A stretch of DNA of 64,000 bases, taken from contig DASQZJ010000072.1 in NCBI GenBank assembly GCA_035638775.1, positions 1 through 64,000 of the forward strand, read 5' to 3'. Made by a program: the position numbers and the translations under genes. This document shows, piece by piece, positions 10,679-19,035 of the stretch (the first letter of the stretch is position 1; every line of letters begins with the position of its first letter). The notes below the pieces were generated by a model. The model was given only the letters and a program-made list of their open reading frames with translations. It ran no database searches and was not told the DNA's origin. The stretch comes from DASQZJ01 sp035638775 (GTDB lineage Bacteria > Pseudomonadota > Gammaproteobacteria > UBA5335 > SLRW01).

Positions 10679-10710
10679 CTGGGATGTGGCATTACTCCTG
10701 GCCGGGTTAA
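10679..10710 (+). repeat. 32-nt interspersed element, copy just upstream of glyA
   Basis: Starts CTGGGATGTGGCATTACT and ends CTGGCCGGGTTAA, followed by TAATTC. It ends 32 bp before the glyA ATG. A third copy lies at 60662-60693, directly before gltX, with 26 of 32 identities and only transition differences. The TTAATAAT at its right edge could act as a -10 box for glyA. Confidence 0.7.
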
Positions 10711-10742
10711 TAATTCCCTTGGATCACGACGGAGTGCCCTTG

Positions 10743-12008
10743 ATGTTCAGCGAGGAAATGCAGATCGCAGGATACGATGACGAACTCTGGTCCGCGATGC
10801 AGCAGGAGCTGCAGCGGCAGGAGGATCACATCGAGCTGATCGCCTCGGAGAACTACGCCAGCCCTCGCGTGATGCAGGCCCAGGGGTCCGTCCTGACCAA
10901 CAAGTACGCCGAGGGGTATCCGGGCAAGCGCTACTACGGCGGCTGCGAGTTCGTGGACATCGCGGAGCGGCTGGCGATCGAGCGGGCGAAGGCCCTGTTC
11001 GGCGCGGATTATGCCAACGTCCAGCCGCACTCCGGATCGCAGGCGAACATGGCCGCGTATCTGGCCATGCTGCAGCCGGGCGACACGGTGCTCGGCATGA
11101 GCCTCGACCAGGGTGGGCACCTCACGCACGGCGCGAAAGTCAATTTCTCGGGCAAGCTGTTCAACGTCGTGCCCTACGGCGTGCGCCGGGAGGACGGGTG
11201 CATCGACTACGATGAGCTGGAATCGCTGGCGCTCGAGCACCGGCCGAAGATGATCCTGGGGGGGTTCTCCGCCTATTCCCGGTTCATCGACTGGGCCCGT
11301 TTCCGCCGGATCGCCGACCGGGTCGGGGCGTTCCTGATGGTGGACATCGCCCACGTGGCCGGGCTGATCGCTGCCGGGCTCTACCCCAACCCGGTGCCGC
11401 ACGCGGACGTGGTCACCAGCACCACCCACAAGACGCTCCGGGGCCCGCGCGGCGGCCTGATCCTGGCGCGCGAGAACCGGGAGCTCACGCGGCGGCTGGA
11501 TTCCCTGGTATTCCCGGGTACCCAGGGCGGACCCCTGATGCACGTTATCGCTGCCAAGGCGGTCGCCTTCCTGGAGGCGCAGGAACCCGCCTTCCGGGAC
11601 TACCAGGCGCAGATCGTGGCCAATTCCCGAACGATGGCGGAAACCGTGATCGACAACGGCTACGACGTGGTTTCCGGCGGGACCGACAACCACCTGTTCC
11701 TGGTGGACTTCATCCGCAAGGGCATTACCGGCAAGGACGCGGAGGCGGCGCTGGGCCGGGCCAACATCACGGTGAACAAGAACACGGTACCGAATGACCC
11801 CCAGTCCCCGTTCGTGACCAGCGGCCTGCGCATCGGCAGCCCGGCACTGACCACCCGCGGCATGGGCGAGGCGGAGGCCGCCCAGGTGGCTTCCTGGATG
11901 TGCGAGGTAATCGACGCCATGGGCGACGAGGGGACCATCGAGCGGGTGCGCAACGAGGTGGTGGCCTTGTGCCGTCGTTTTCCGGTGTACGGGAGCTCCG
12001 CCCGCTGA
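10743..12008 (+). CDS. glyA: Serine hydroxymethyltransferase
   Basis: PLP enzyme that interconverts serine and glycine and loads one-carbon units on tetrahydrofolate. 421 residues, normal length. The PLP lysine is K230 in TSTTHKTLRGPRGG; IELIASENYAS near the N-terminus and YAEGYPGKRYYGGCE are family blocks. The start at 10743 is supported by alignment; an in-frame extension upstream runs through the repeat element and is not family-like. It probably shares a transcript with nrdR (22 bp downstream) and the riboflavin genes. Confidence 0.97.
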   Translation: MFSEEMQIAGYDDELWSAMQQELQRQEDHIELIASENYASPRVMQAQGSVLTNKYAEGYPGKRYYGGCEFVDIAERLAIERAKALFGADYANVQPHSGSQANMAAYLAMLQPGDTVLGMSLDQGGHLTHGAKVNFSGKLFNVVPYGVRREDGCIDYDELESLALEHRPKMILGGFSAYSRFIDWARFRRIADRVGAFLMVDIAHVAGLIAAGLYPNPVPHADVVTSTTHKTLRGPRGGLILARENRELTRRLDSLVFPGTQGGPLMHVIAAKAVAFLEAQEPAFRDYQAQIVANSRTMAETVIDNGYDVVSGGTDNHLFLVDFIRKGITGKDAEAALGRANITVNKNTVPNDPQSPFVTSGLRIGSPALTTRGMGEAEAAQVASWMCEVIDAMGDEGTIERVRNEVVALCRRFPVYGSSAR

Positions 12009-12030
12009 CGGGCCCGGGTCGTGGCCGATC

Positions 12031-12552
12031 ATGCGTTGTCCGTACTGCGGAGCCCACGAGACCAAGGTGACCGACTCGCGCCTGGCCGGCGACGGCGACC
12101 AGGTGCGTCGGCGCCGGGAGTGCACGCGCTGCCACGAACGCTTCACGACCTTCGAGCGCGCCGAGCTGGTGCTCCCGCGCGTGGTCAAGCGCGACGGCAC
12201 GCGTGAGCCGTTCAGCGAGGACAAGCTGCGCAACGGCATGCTGCGCGCGCTGGAGAAGCGTCCGGTGGGGGTCGAGGCGGTCGACGTGGCGCTGGACCGC
12301 ATCACGCGCCGGGTCCGCGCGGGCGGGGAGCGGGAGATCCCGGCCCGGCGGATCGGCGACTGGGTGATGGACGAGCTGCGCGAGCTGGATCCGGTGGCCT
12401 ACGTGCGTTTCGCGTCGGTGTATCGCAGCTTCGAGGACGTGGAAGCCTTCCGCGAGGAGATCGAGCGGCTGAAGCGGCGCCCGCCCGCCGGCAGCGACCG
12501 CGGGCAGATGCCCTTGCTGCCGGACGACGACGAAGGGGACGGCGGCCGCTGA
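12031..12552 (+). CDS. nrdR: Transcriptional repressor NrdR
   Basis: Zinc-ribbon/ATP-cone regulator that represses ribonucleotide reductase genes when dATP is abundant. 173 residues, slightly longer than usual through an acidic tail. Zinc ligands C3, C6, C31 and C34 (CPYC, CTRCHERFTTFE) are followed by an ATP-cone domain (about 49-139). Sits between glyA and ribD, the usual gammaproteobacterial place. Confidence 0.96.
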   Translation: MRCPYCGAHETKVTDSRLAGDGDQVRRRRECTRCHERFTTFERAELVLPRVVKRDGTREPFSEDKLRNGMLRALEKRPVGVEAVDVALDRITRRVRAGGEREIPARRIGDWVMDELRELDPVAYVRFASVYRSFEDVEAFREEIERLKRRPPAGSDRGQMPLLPDDDEGDGGR

Positions 12553-12563
12553 GCGCGGCGGAC

Positions 12564-13715
12564 ATGCCCATGGCGCGAGATGCCGACAACGTGCACATGG
12601 CGCGCGCCCTGCGCCTGGCCGAGCGCGGGTGGTTCACCACCCGCCCGAATCCGCGGGTGGGCTGCGTGCTCGTGCGGGACGGATCGGTAGTCGGCGAGGG
12701 CTGGCATGAGCGGGCGGGCGGGCCCCATGCCGAGCTGATGGCGCTGCGCCGGGCGGGAGCCGCGGCCGCCGGCGCTACCGCCTATGTCACCCTCGAGCCC
12801 TGCAGCCACCACGGACGCACCGCCCCCTGCGTGGATGCGCTTCAGGCCGCAGGCATCGCCCGCGTGGTGGCGGCGATGCGCGATCCCAATCCGCTGGTGG
12901 CGGGGACCGGGCTGGCTCGGCTGGAAGCCGCCGGTATCGAGACCGTGGTCGGCCCGTGCGGCGACGAGGCGCGCGCGCTCAATGCCGGGTTCGTCTCGCG
13001 CATGGAACGCGGGCGGCCGCGGGTTCGGGTCAAGCTGGCGGCCAGCCTGGATGGGCGGACCGCGATGGCGACCGGCGAGAGCCGGTGGATCACGGGCGAG
13101 GCGGCGCGCGGCGACGTGCACCGCCTGCGCGCGGAGTGCGGTGCGTTGATCACCGGCATCGGTACCGTGCTCGCCGACGATCCCTCGCTCAACGTGCGCC
13201 TGGACCTGCCGGTGCCCGGACTGTCCGATCCCGGTGCGTGCTGGCCCCAGCCACTGCGCGTGATCCTGGACAGCGGCCTGCGCTGCCCGGGACGTGCGCG
13301 CACGCTGTCCCTGCCGGGCGGCGTGCTGGTGGTGACCACCGGGGAAGAACCCCGTGACGCCCGTGACCGCCTCGCGGCAGCCGGAGCCGAGGTGGTGGTC
13401 GTGCCGCCGGACCGGTCGCGGCCGGCGCTCGCGCCGGTGCTGGAGCTGCTCGCGGAGCGCGAGATCAACGACGTGCTGGTCGAGGCCGGAGCGACGCTGG
13501 CCGGGGCGTTCCTGCAGGCGGGTCTGGTGGACGAACTGGTACTCTATCTCGCGCCCCACCTGATGGGCGACGCCGCCCGCGGCCTGGTCCACCTGCCGGG
13601 GCTGCTGGGGATGGCGGACAGGGTTGCGCTCGCGATCACGGATATCCGTGCCGTGGGTCGGGACTGGCGGGTGCGGGCGTGCCCGGTGCCGGACCGCGCG
13701 GCCGGGGGGGAATGA
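12564..13715 (+). CDS. ribD: Bifunctional riboflavin deaminase/reductase RibD
   Basis: Catalyses steps two and three of riboflavin synthesis: deamination and then side-chain reduction of the pyrimidine made from GTP. 383 residues. The N-terminal deaminase has H55-A-E57 and P79-C80-SHHGRTAP-C89 as zinc and catalytic ligands. The C-terminal reductase begins near 155 (VKLAASLDGRTAM, then WITGEAARGDVHRLRA). An in-frame ATG two codons later (12570) is an alternative start. 11 bp after nrdR and 6 bp before ribE. Confidence 0.96.
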   Translation: MPMARDADNVHMARALRLAERGWFTTRPNPRVGCVLVRDGSVVGEGWHERAGGPHAELMALRRAGAAAAGATAYVTLEPCSHHGRTAPCVDALQAAGIARVVAAMRDPNPLVAGTGLARLEAAGIETVVGPCGDEARALNAGFVSRMERGRPRVRVKLAASLDGRTAMATGESRWITGEAARGDVHRLRAECGALITGIGTVLADDPSLNVRLDLPVPGLSDPGACWPQPLRVILDSGLRCPGRARTLSLPGGVLVVTTGEEPRDARDRLAAAGAEVVVVPPDRSRPALAPVLELLAEREINDVLVEAGATLAGAFLQAGLVDELVLYLAPHLMGDAARGLVHLPGLLGMADRVALAITDIRAVGRDWRVRACPVPDRAAGGE

Positions 13716-13721
13716 ACGAAC

Positions 13722-14396
13722 ATGTTCACGGGAATCATCGAGGCGGTGGGCACGGTGCGCGAGCTGAAGCGGGACGGCGTGGACCTGCGCCTGGTGCTCG
13801 AGGCCGGCCCGCTCGACCTCTCGGACGTGGCGATCGGCGAGAGCATCAGCGTGAGCGGCGCCTGCCTGACCGCCACGGCGATCGAGCACGGATGCTTCGC
13901 CGCCGACGTCTCGCGCGAGACGCTGGAGCACACCACGCTCGGGGAGCTCGAGGCGGGCTCGCGGGTGAACCTGGAGCGCGCGGCAACACCGGCCAGCCGC
14001 CTGGGGGGGCACCTGGTGAGCGGACACGTCGACGGGGTGGGTACGGTGGAGTCCTTCGCCCCGGAGGGACGTTCCCGGCGCCTGGGCATACGCGTGCCGG
14101 AGCCGCTGGCGCGCTACGTGGCGCGCAAGGGCTCGGTGTGCGTGGACGGCGTGAGCCTGACGGTCAACGAGGTCGAGGGCAGCCGCTTCGGCGTGAACAT
14201 CGTCCCCCACACCCTGGCGGGGACCACCATCGGCGACTGTCGGCCGGGTCGTCGCGTCAACCTCGAGGTCGACGTCGTGGCCCGCTACCTGGAGCGCCTG
14301 GTCCAGGCCGGCGCCGGCGAGAACGGCGGCGGGCTGGACCTGGAGACCCTCGCCCGGCACGGCTTCCTGCAGCCGCGCGGCGAACGCGGAGCATGA
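13722..14396 (+). CDS. ribE: Riboflavin synthase alpha chain
   Basis: Dismutates two 6,7-dimethyl-8-ribityllumazines to riboflavin. 224 residues with two tandem lumazine-binding barrels; the first starts MFTGIIEAVGTV, the second near residue 98 (LVSGHVDGVGTVESF). SVSGACLTA and CVDGVSLTVNEV are the paired lumazine-binding loops. Also called ribC in some naming schemes. Followed 4 bp later by the ribB gene. Confidence 0.96.
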   Translation: MFTGIIEAVGTVRELKRDGVDLRLVLEAGPLDLSDVAIGESISVSGACLTATAIEHGCFAADVSRETLEHTTLGELEAGSRVNLERAATPASRLGGHLVSGHVDGVGTVESFAPEGRSRRLGIRVPEPLARYVARKGSVCVDGVSLTVNEVEGSRFGVNIVPHTLAGTTIGDCRPGRRVNLEVDVVARYLERLVQAGAGENGGGLDLETLARHGFLQPRGERGA

Positions 14397-14400
14397 CGGC

Positions 14401-15504
14401 ATGTCACTGAGTCCGACCGAGGAAATCGTCGAGGAAATCCGCCGCGGCCGCATGGTCGTGATGATGGACGACGAGGATCGGGAGAACGAGGGCGACCTGA
14501 TCATGGCTGCGGTGCACGTGCGCCCGGAGGATATCAACTTCATGGCGCGCTACGGGCGCGGGCTGATCTGCCTGACCCTGACCCGGGACCGCTGCCGCCA
14601 GCTGCAGCTGCCGCTGATGGTCGGCGACACCGATGACAAGCACGGCACCAACTTCACCGTCTCGATCGAGGCCGCGGAGGGCGTGACCACCGGCATCTCG
14701 GCCGCCGACCGGGCGCGCACCATCCAGGTGGCGGTGCGGCCCGACGCGCGCCCCCCGGACATCGTCTCTCCCGGGCACGTGTTCCCGCTCATGGCGCAGC
14801 CCGGCGGCGTGCTCACCCGCGCCGGCCATACCGAAACCGGATGCGATCTGGCGCGCCTGGCGGGCCTGGAGCCGGCGGCGACCATCGTCGAGATCCTCAA
14901 CGAGGACGGCAGCATGGCCCGCCGGCCGGACCTCGAGCGCTTCGCCGCCCAGCACGGGCTGAAGCTGGGCACGGTGGCGGACCTGATCCGTTACCGCATG
15001 GCAAACGAGAAGACCGTCGAACGGGCCACGGAGACCACGGTGGAAACCGAGTACGGGGAATTCCGCATGGTGGCGTACGAGGACGTGGTCGACCGCACGG
15101 TCCACCTCGCGCTGGTGCGCGGTTCGCCGGAGCCGGATCGCCCGACGCTGGTGCGGGTGCACGTCCAGAACACGCTGGCGGATTTCCTGGCGGTGCGCGA
15201 CGAGGCCTTCGGGTGGCCGCTGCGCAGCGCCATGCGCCGGCTCGCGGAGGAGGGCGAGGGCATCGTCGTGGTGCTGCGCAAGCCGGAGAGTCCGCAGGAC
15301 TTTCTTGCGCGGCTGGGCCAGCTCCACCTGCCCCAGCGGGGCGACGTCCCGGGGGGCAGCCAGGTGCTGCGGACCTACGGCATCGGTGCCCAGATCCTCA
15401 AGGACCTGGGCGTGCAGCGCATGCGTGTGCTGAGCGCACCCAAGCGCATGCACGGGCTCTCCGGATTCGGCCTGGAAGTGACCGAGTACGTCGACTGCGA
15501 TTAG
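14401..15504 (+). CDS. ribB: 3,4-dihydroxy-2-butanone 4-phosphate synthase with a degenerate GTP cyclohydrolase II domain (RibBX type)
   Basis: The N-terminal half (about 1-200) is an intact DHBP synthase: MMDDEDRENEGDLIMAA (acidic metal loop), HGTNFTVSIEA and AGHTETGCDLARLAG. It makes the four-carbon unit for lumazine. The C-terminal half (about 205-367) has the GTP cyclohydrolase II fold end (RTYGIGAQILKDLGVQRMRV) but lacks the C-x10-C-x-C zinc motif and the GTP-binding RGQEGRG-type stretch, so it should not open GTP. Proteins of this kind, called RibBX, are known in Proteobacteria and imply a separate ribA elsewhere. 367 residues. Confidence 0.92.
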   Translation: MSLSPTEEIVEEIRRGRMVVMMDDEDRENEGDLIMAAVHVRPEDINFMARYGRGLICLTLTRDRCRQLQLPLMVGDTDDKHGTNFTVSIEAAEGVTTGISAADRARTIQVAVRPDARPPDIVSPGHVFPLMAQPGGVLTRAGHTETGCDLARLAGLEPAATIVEILNEDGSMARRPDLERFAAQHGLKLGTVADLIRYRMANEKTVERATETTVETEYGEFRMVAYEDVVDRTVHLALVRGSPEPDRPTLVRVHVQNTLADFLAVRDEAFGWPLRSAMRRLAEEGEGIVVVLRKPESPQDFLARLGQLHLPQRGDVPGGSQVLRTYGIGAQILKDLGVQRMRVLSAPKRMHGLSGFGLEVTEYVDCD

Positions 15505-15556
15505 AATGACCGGCGCAGCGGGCGGCCGCCGGCGACACATCGTCAGGATTCGGACA

Positions 15557-16033
15557 ATGCGCAATCTGAAGGTGATCCAGGGGGATTTCGTCGTGCGCGA
15601 CGCGCGTTTCGCGCTGGTCGCCGCGCGCTGGAATGATTTCATCGTGGAACGGCTGGTGGACGGCGCGGTGGGCGCCCTGCGCCGGCATGGCGTGGCCGAG
15701 GCCGACCTGACCCTGGTACGGGTACCCGGGTCGTTCGAGCTGCCGCTGGCGGTGCAGAAGGTCGCCGCCAGCCGTGAGTATGACGCGGTGATCGCTCTCG
15801 GCGCCGTGATCCGGGGCGGCACGCCGCATTTCGAGTACGTGGCCGGGGAGTGCGTCAAGGGGCTGGGCCAGGTCTCGCTGTCCGCCGGGAAACCGGTCGC
15901 CTTCGGGGTGCTGACCGTGGACAGCGTCGAGCAGGCGGTGGAGCGTGCGGGCGCCAAGGCCGGCAACAAGGGCGCCGAGGCGGCGATGTCGGCGCTGGAG
16001 ATGGTGAGCCTGCTGCGCCGGCTCGGGGACTGA
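15557..16033 (+). CDS. ribH: 6,7-dimethyl-8-ribityllumazine synthase
   Basis: Condenses the RibD product with DHBP; forms icosahedral or pentameric shells. 158 residues from the ATG at 15557 (AGGA about 7-10 nt upstream); an in-frame ATG at 15506 would add an unrelated Arg-rich tail. Family blocks: RVPGSFELPLAVQK, ALGAVIRGGTPHFEYV and the C-terminal NKGAEAAMSALEM. The catalytic His lies in TPHFEY. Ends 1 bp before nusB. Confidence 0.96.
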   Translation: MRNLKVIQGDFVVRDARFALVAARWNDFIVERLVDGAVGALRRHGVAEADLTLVRVPGSFELPLAVQKVAASREYDAVIALGAVIRGGTPHFEYVAGECVKGLGQVSLSAGKPVAFGVLTVDSVEQAVERAGAKAGNKGAEAAMSALEMVSLLRRLGD

Positions 16034-16034
16034 C

Positions 16035-16490
16035 ATGCCCCCCCGTGCGCGCAGCCTGGGCCGCGCCCGCAGCGCGGCGCGCCGGCTTGCAATGCAGGCC
16101 CTGTACCAGTGGCAGATCGGCCGGGAGGAAGCGGGTGAACTGGTGACGCAGTTCACCGAGCGGCCGGAGATGGACGCGGCGGACCGCGAGTACTTCATCG
16201 CCCTGGTCCGCGGCTGCGTGCAGGAACACGCCGCGCTCGAGGGGCTGATGGCACCGTGCCTGGACCGGCCGGTGGAGCAGCTCGATCCGGTGGAGCGGGC
16301 GATTCTGCTGGTCGGGACCTTCGAGCTGCGCGGGCGGCCGGACGTGCCCTACCGCGTGGTGATCAACGAGGCGGTGGAGCTGGCCAAGGTGTTCGGCGCC
16401 CAGAAGAGCCACCTGTACGTCAACGGTGTCCTGGACCGCCTGGCGGGCTCGCTGCGAACGACAGAAAGAGGCCGCGCGGGAGCACGCTGA
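16035..16490 (+). CDS. nusB: Transcription antitermination factor NusB
   Basis: All-helical RNA-binding protein that joins NusE (S10) on boxA during rRNA antitermination. 151 residues, normal length. Blocks: SAARRLAMQALYQWQIG at the N-terminus, DPVERAILLVGTFEL and the C-terminal VINEAVELAKVFGAQKSHLYVNGVLD. Follows ribH as in many Gammaproteobacteria. Confidence 0.95.
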   Translation: MPPRARSLGRARSAARRLAMQALYQWQIGREEAGELVTQFTERPEMDAADREYFIALVRGCVQEHAALEGLMAPCLDRPVEQLDPVERAILLVGTFELRGRPDVPYRVVINEAVELAKVFGAQKSHLYVNGVLDRLAGSLRTTERGRAGAR

Positions 16491-16588
16491 TCCGCGGGCA
16501 GCCGCGCCGGATATTCGGGAGGGTGCCCCGTGGGACAGGCATCCGCGGACCGGCCGTCCCGACGATCGCTCTACGAGGGAGCCTGCCG

Positions 16589-17572
16589 GTGGCGCTGAGC
16601 GAATTCGAGATCATCGACCGCTACTTCCGTTCGCGGGCGCCGCGCCGGCGCGACGTCATCGTCGGCATCGGTGACGACGGCGCCGTCCTGAGCGTGCCCG
16701 ACGGACAGCACCTGGTGGTATCGATGGACACCCTGGTGCGTGACGTGCATTTCCCCGCGTCCGCCCCCGCCCGGGCCGTGGGACACAAGGCGCTGGCGGT
16801 CAATCTCAGCGACCTGGCGGCGATGGGGGCCGAGCCGGCGTGGGCCACGCTCGCCCTGACGCTGCCGGAGGCCGACGAGGCGTGGATCCACGGCTTTGCC
16901 GAGGGATTCTTCTCCCTCGCCGAGAGCTTCGACGTGGACCTGGTGGGTGGAGATACCACGCGCGGCCCGCTCTCGGTCACCGTGCAGGTGCACGGCTTCG
17001 TGCCCCCGGGCGGCGCCACCTGTCGTCGCGGTGCGCGGCCGGGGGACGGCATCTTCGTGACCGGAACCCTGGGCGATGCCGCGCTGGCACTGTCGCTGAT
17101 GGAGGACCGGCGGCGCGGGGGCGCGCGCGAACGGGCCTACCTGCTGTCACGCCTGCACACCCCGCTGCCGCGGGTATCCGTGGGCATGGCGCTGCGCGAA
17201 TATGCCAGCGCCGCGATCGATCTCTCCGACGGGTTGCTCGGGGATCTCGAGCATGTCTGCCACTCCAGCGGGGTGGGTGCCAGCGTGTGGGTCGACAAGC
17301 TGCCCCGCTCCGAGGCCTTCGCCGCGATCGCCGGGGAGCAGGAAGGCCACCGCCTCGCGCTCCTGGGCGGGGACGACTATGAGCTCTGCCTCGCGGTGCC
17401 GCCCGAGCACCAGAGCGCCCTGAAGCAGGCGGCGGGCTCGCTGGACTGTCCGCTCACCCGGATCGGCATCGTCGAGCGCGAATCCGCGCTGCGTTGCCTG
17501 CACGATGACGGCAGCGAGCTTCGTATCCGGGACGGCGCCTGGCAGCACTTCCGCCGGGAGTCGGATGGGTGA
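16589..17572 (+). CDS. thiL: Thiamine-monophosphate kinase
   Basis: Phosphorylates thiamine phosphate to thiamine diphosphate. 327 residues from a GTG at 16589 with GAGGGAG about 6 nt upstream; the open frame extends upstream through nusB sequence but only this start fits the family (VALSEFEIIDRYF). Blocks: GIGDDGAVL, HKALAVNLSDLAAMGAEP, LVGGDTTRGP and AIDLSDGLLGDLEHV; GGDDYELC closes the domain. Its TGA overlaps the pgpA GTG. Confidence 0.95.
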   Translation: MALSEFEIIDRYFRSRAPRRRDVIVGIGDDGAVLSVPDGQHLVVSMDTLVRDVHFPASAPARAVGHKALAVNLSDLAAMGAEPAWATLALTLPEADEAWIHGFAEGFFSLAESFDVDLVGGDTTRGPLSVTVQVHGFVPPGGATCRRGARPGDGIFVTGTLGDAALALSLMEDRRRGGARERAYLLSRLHTPLPRVSVGMALREYASAAIDLSDGLLGDLEHVCHSSGVGASVWVDKLPRSEAFAAIAGEQEGHRLALLGGDDYELCLAVPPEHQSALKQAAGSLDCPLTRIGIVERESALRCLHDDGSELRIRDGAWQHFRRESDG

Positions 17573-18084
17573 GCCCGGCCGCGGGCGATCCCGGCCGGGG
17601 ACTGAGCGCCCGGCGGGTGTTCACCGACCCGGTGCTGTTCCTGGCGGCCGGCTTCGGCGCGGGGCTCGCCCCGCTGGCGCCGGGCACCGCCGGCAGCCTC
17701 GTGGGGCTGGCCCTGTACTTCCTGCTGGCGCAACTGCCGGCGTGGGGCTACGGGCTGGCGCTGGCACTGGCGAGCATCGCCGGGATCCCCATCTGCTCGG
17801 GCGCGAGCGCCCGCCTCGGCGTGCACGACCATGCCGGCGTGGTATGGGACGAGATCGCCGGCATGCTCCTGGCCATGCTGCCGGCGGCCGTCCTGCCGGC
17901 GGGATGGCTGGCGCCGGTGGCCGGGTTTGTCCTGTTCCGCCTGTTCGATATTGCCAAGCCCGGCCCGATCGGCCGTGCCGACCGTACGCTCGGCGGCGGT
18001 GCCGGAGTGATGGCGGATGACCTGCTTGCCGGTGCCTGCGCAGCGGTCGTGCTCTGGGCCCTGCTTTGGTGGCGGGTCGCCTGA
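17569..18084 (+). CDS. pgpA: Phosphatidylglycerophosphatase A
   Basis: Inner-membrane lipid phosphatase that makes phosphatidylglycerol from PGP. 171 residues starting at a GTG inside a GTGA overlap with thiL. Family core: GLAPLAPGTAGSLVGL (about 32-47) and VVWDEIAGM (about 88-96), then DIAKPGPIGRAD; four hydrophobic segments. Last gene of the glyA-to-pgpA plus-strand run, followed directly by a GC-rich hairpin. Confidence 0.94.
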   Translation: MSPAAGDPGRGLSARRVFTDPVLFLAAGFGAGLAPLAPGTAGSLVGLALYFLLAQLPAWGYGLALALASIAGIPICSGASARLGVHDHAGVVWDEIAGMLLAMLPAAVLPAGWLAPVAGFVLFRLFDIAKPGPIGRADRTLGGGAGVMADDLLAGACAAVVLWALLWWRVA

Positions 18085-18102
18085 GGCCGGCGGGCGCCGG
18101 CC
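18085..18102. terminator. Bidirectional terminator-like hairpin between pgpA and folE2
   Basis: GGCCGGC (18085-18091), loop GGGC, GCCGGCC (18096-18102): a perfect 7-bp stem filling the whole gap between two converging stop codons. Only two Ts follow, so it may be a weak intrinsic terminator for either direction. Confidence 0.5.
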
Positions 18103-18942
18103 TTACTCCCCGTCGGGCTCCGGAGCGTCGCGGTCCTTGTCGAACTCGACGTGCGCGTACGCCGAATGGTTGTGGATGGACTCGAAGTTCTCGGACTCGA
18201 CCGTGTAGGCGCGGATGCGGTCGTCGCCATTCAGGCGCACTGCCACGTCACGCACCATGTCCTCGACGAACTTGGGATTGTCGTACGCGCGCTCGGTGAC
18301 GTGCTTCTCGTCGGGGCGCTTGAGCAGACCATACAGCTCACAGGACGCCTCGTCCTCGACCAGGTCGATCAGATCCTCGATCCATACGGACGAGTGCGTG
18401 CGCACCTCGACGGTGACGTGGGAGCGCTGGTTGTGCGCGCCGTAGTCCGAAATCTCCTTGGAACAGGGACACAGACTGGTCACGGGGACCTGAACCCGGA
18501 TCCATGCCTCCGTGGTATCGTGCTGGCGCACGCCGGTGAGGGTGACCTCGTAGTCCATCAGGCTCTCGACGCCCGATACGGGGGCCGCCTTGCGCACGAA
18601 GTAGGGGAAGGAGATCTCGACGTACCCGGCGTCGGCCTCCAGGCGCGCGGTCATCAGCCGGGTGAGGTCCTGCAGCGATTCCACCGTCAGCACCTGGTCG
18701 TGCTCCGTCATGATCGCGACGAAGCGCGACATGTGCGTCCCCTTCTGGTGGTGGGGCAGGTTCACGTACATGTTCAGCCGCCCGATGGTGTGCTGCACGT
18801 CCCCGGACCGGTCGCGCACGCGCACGGGGTGACGCAGCTCGCGGATCCCCACCCGGTTGATGGCGATCCGGCGCGTATCGGGACTGCCCTGTACGTCTGC
18901 GATCTTGCTCACCACTGCGGCGGCCTGGCTCATCTGACTCAT
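18103..18942 (-). CDS. folE2: GTP cyclohydrolase I type B (FolE2)
   Basis: Opens GTP to dihydroneopterin triphosphate, the entry step to folate and to 7-deazaguanine (queuosine) synthesis. 279 residues. The signature TSLCPCSKEISDYGAHNQRS carries the catalytic Cys (C158 or C160) and distinguishes it from zinc-dependent FolE. FolE2 enzymes use various metals and are often made under zinc limitation. It follows queD by 93 bp on the same strand, so the pair supplies preQ precursors; a role in folate is also possible. An in-frame ATG at 18933 is an alternative start. Confidence 0.95.
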   Translation of the reverse strand: MSQMSQAAAVVSKIADVQGSPDTRRIAINRVGIRELRHPVRVRDRSGDVQHTIGRLNMYVNLPHHQKGTHMSRFVAIMTEHDQVLTVESLQDLTRLMTARLEADAGYVEISFPYFVRKAAPVSGVESLMDYEVTLTGVRQHDTTEAWIRVQVPVTSLCPCSKEISDYGAHNQRSHVTVEVRTHSSVWIEDLIDLVEDEASCELYGLLKRPDEKHVTERAYDNPKFVEDMVRDVAVRLNGDDRIRAYTVESENFESIHNHSAYAHVEFDKDRDAPEPDGE

Positions 18943-19035
18943 CTCTGGTCCCCTGCTGGACGTGCCCGCGCGGCCGTTCGGCCGCCTTCCGGACGCATCC
19001 CGTGCCCGTCCGGAGGGGGCGCCGGCGGTGTCCGG

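Larger units (their letters stand above)
10170..10742. other. 573-bp intergenic region between ettA and glyA
   Basis: Divergent spacer with no supported gene. It holds the ettA promoter (10248-10276) and a pair of related 32-nt sequences in inverted orientation (10448-10479 and 10679-10710) separated by 199 bp. A TACAAT box (10438-10443) lies just outside the left copy. The 199-bp interior is GC-rich and shows no RNA family I recognise. Confidence 0.55.

Noticed and set aside
10675..10712. Sigma-54 promoter (TGGCAT-like) in the 32-nt element
   Set aside because: The -12 GC pair is not present at the required spacing from the GG.
10707..12305. Long open frame antisense to glyA and nrdR
   Set aside because: Rich in His, Arg, Val and Gln as expected of a GC-rich shadow frame, without family signature; glyA on the other strand is unmistakable. 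The same applies to long antisense frames over petB, parC, ribB and purF.
10170..12563. FMN riboswitch for the riboflavin genes
   Set aside because: No RFN-type conserved motifs upstream of glyA, nrdR or ribD.
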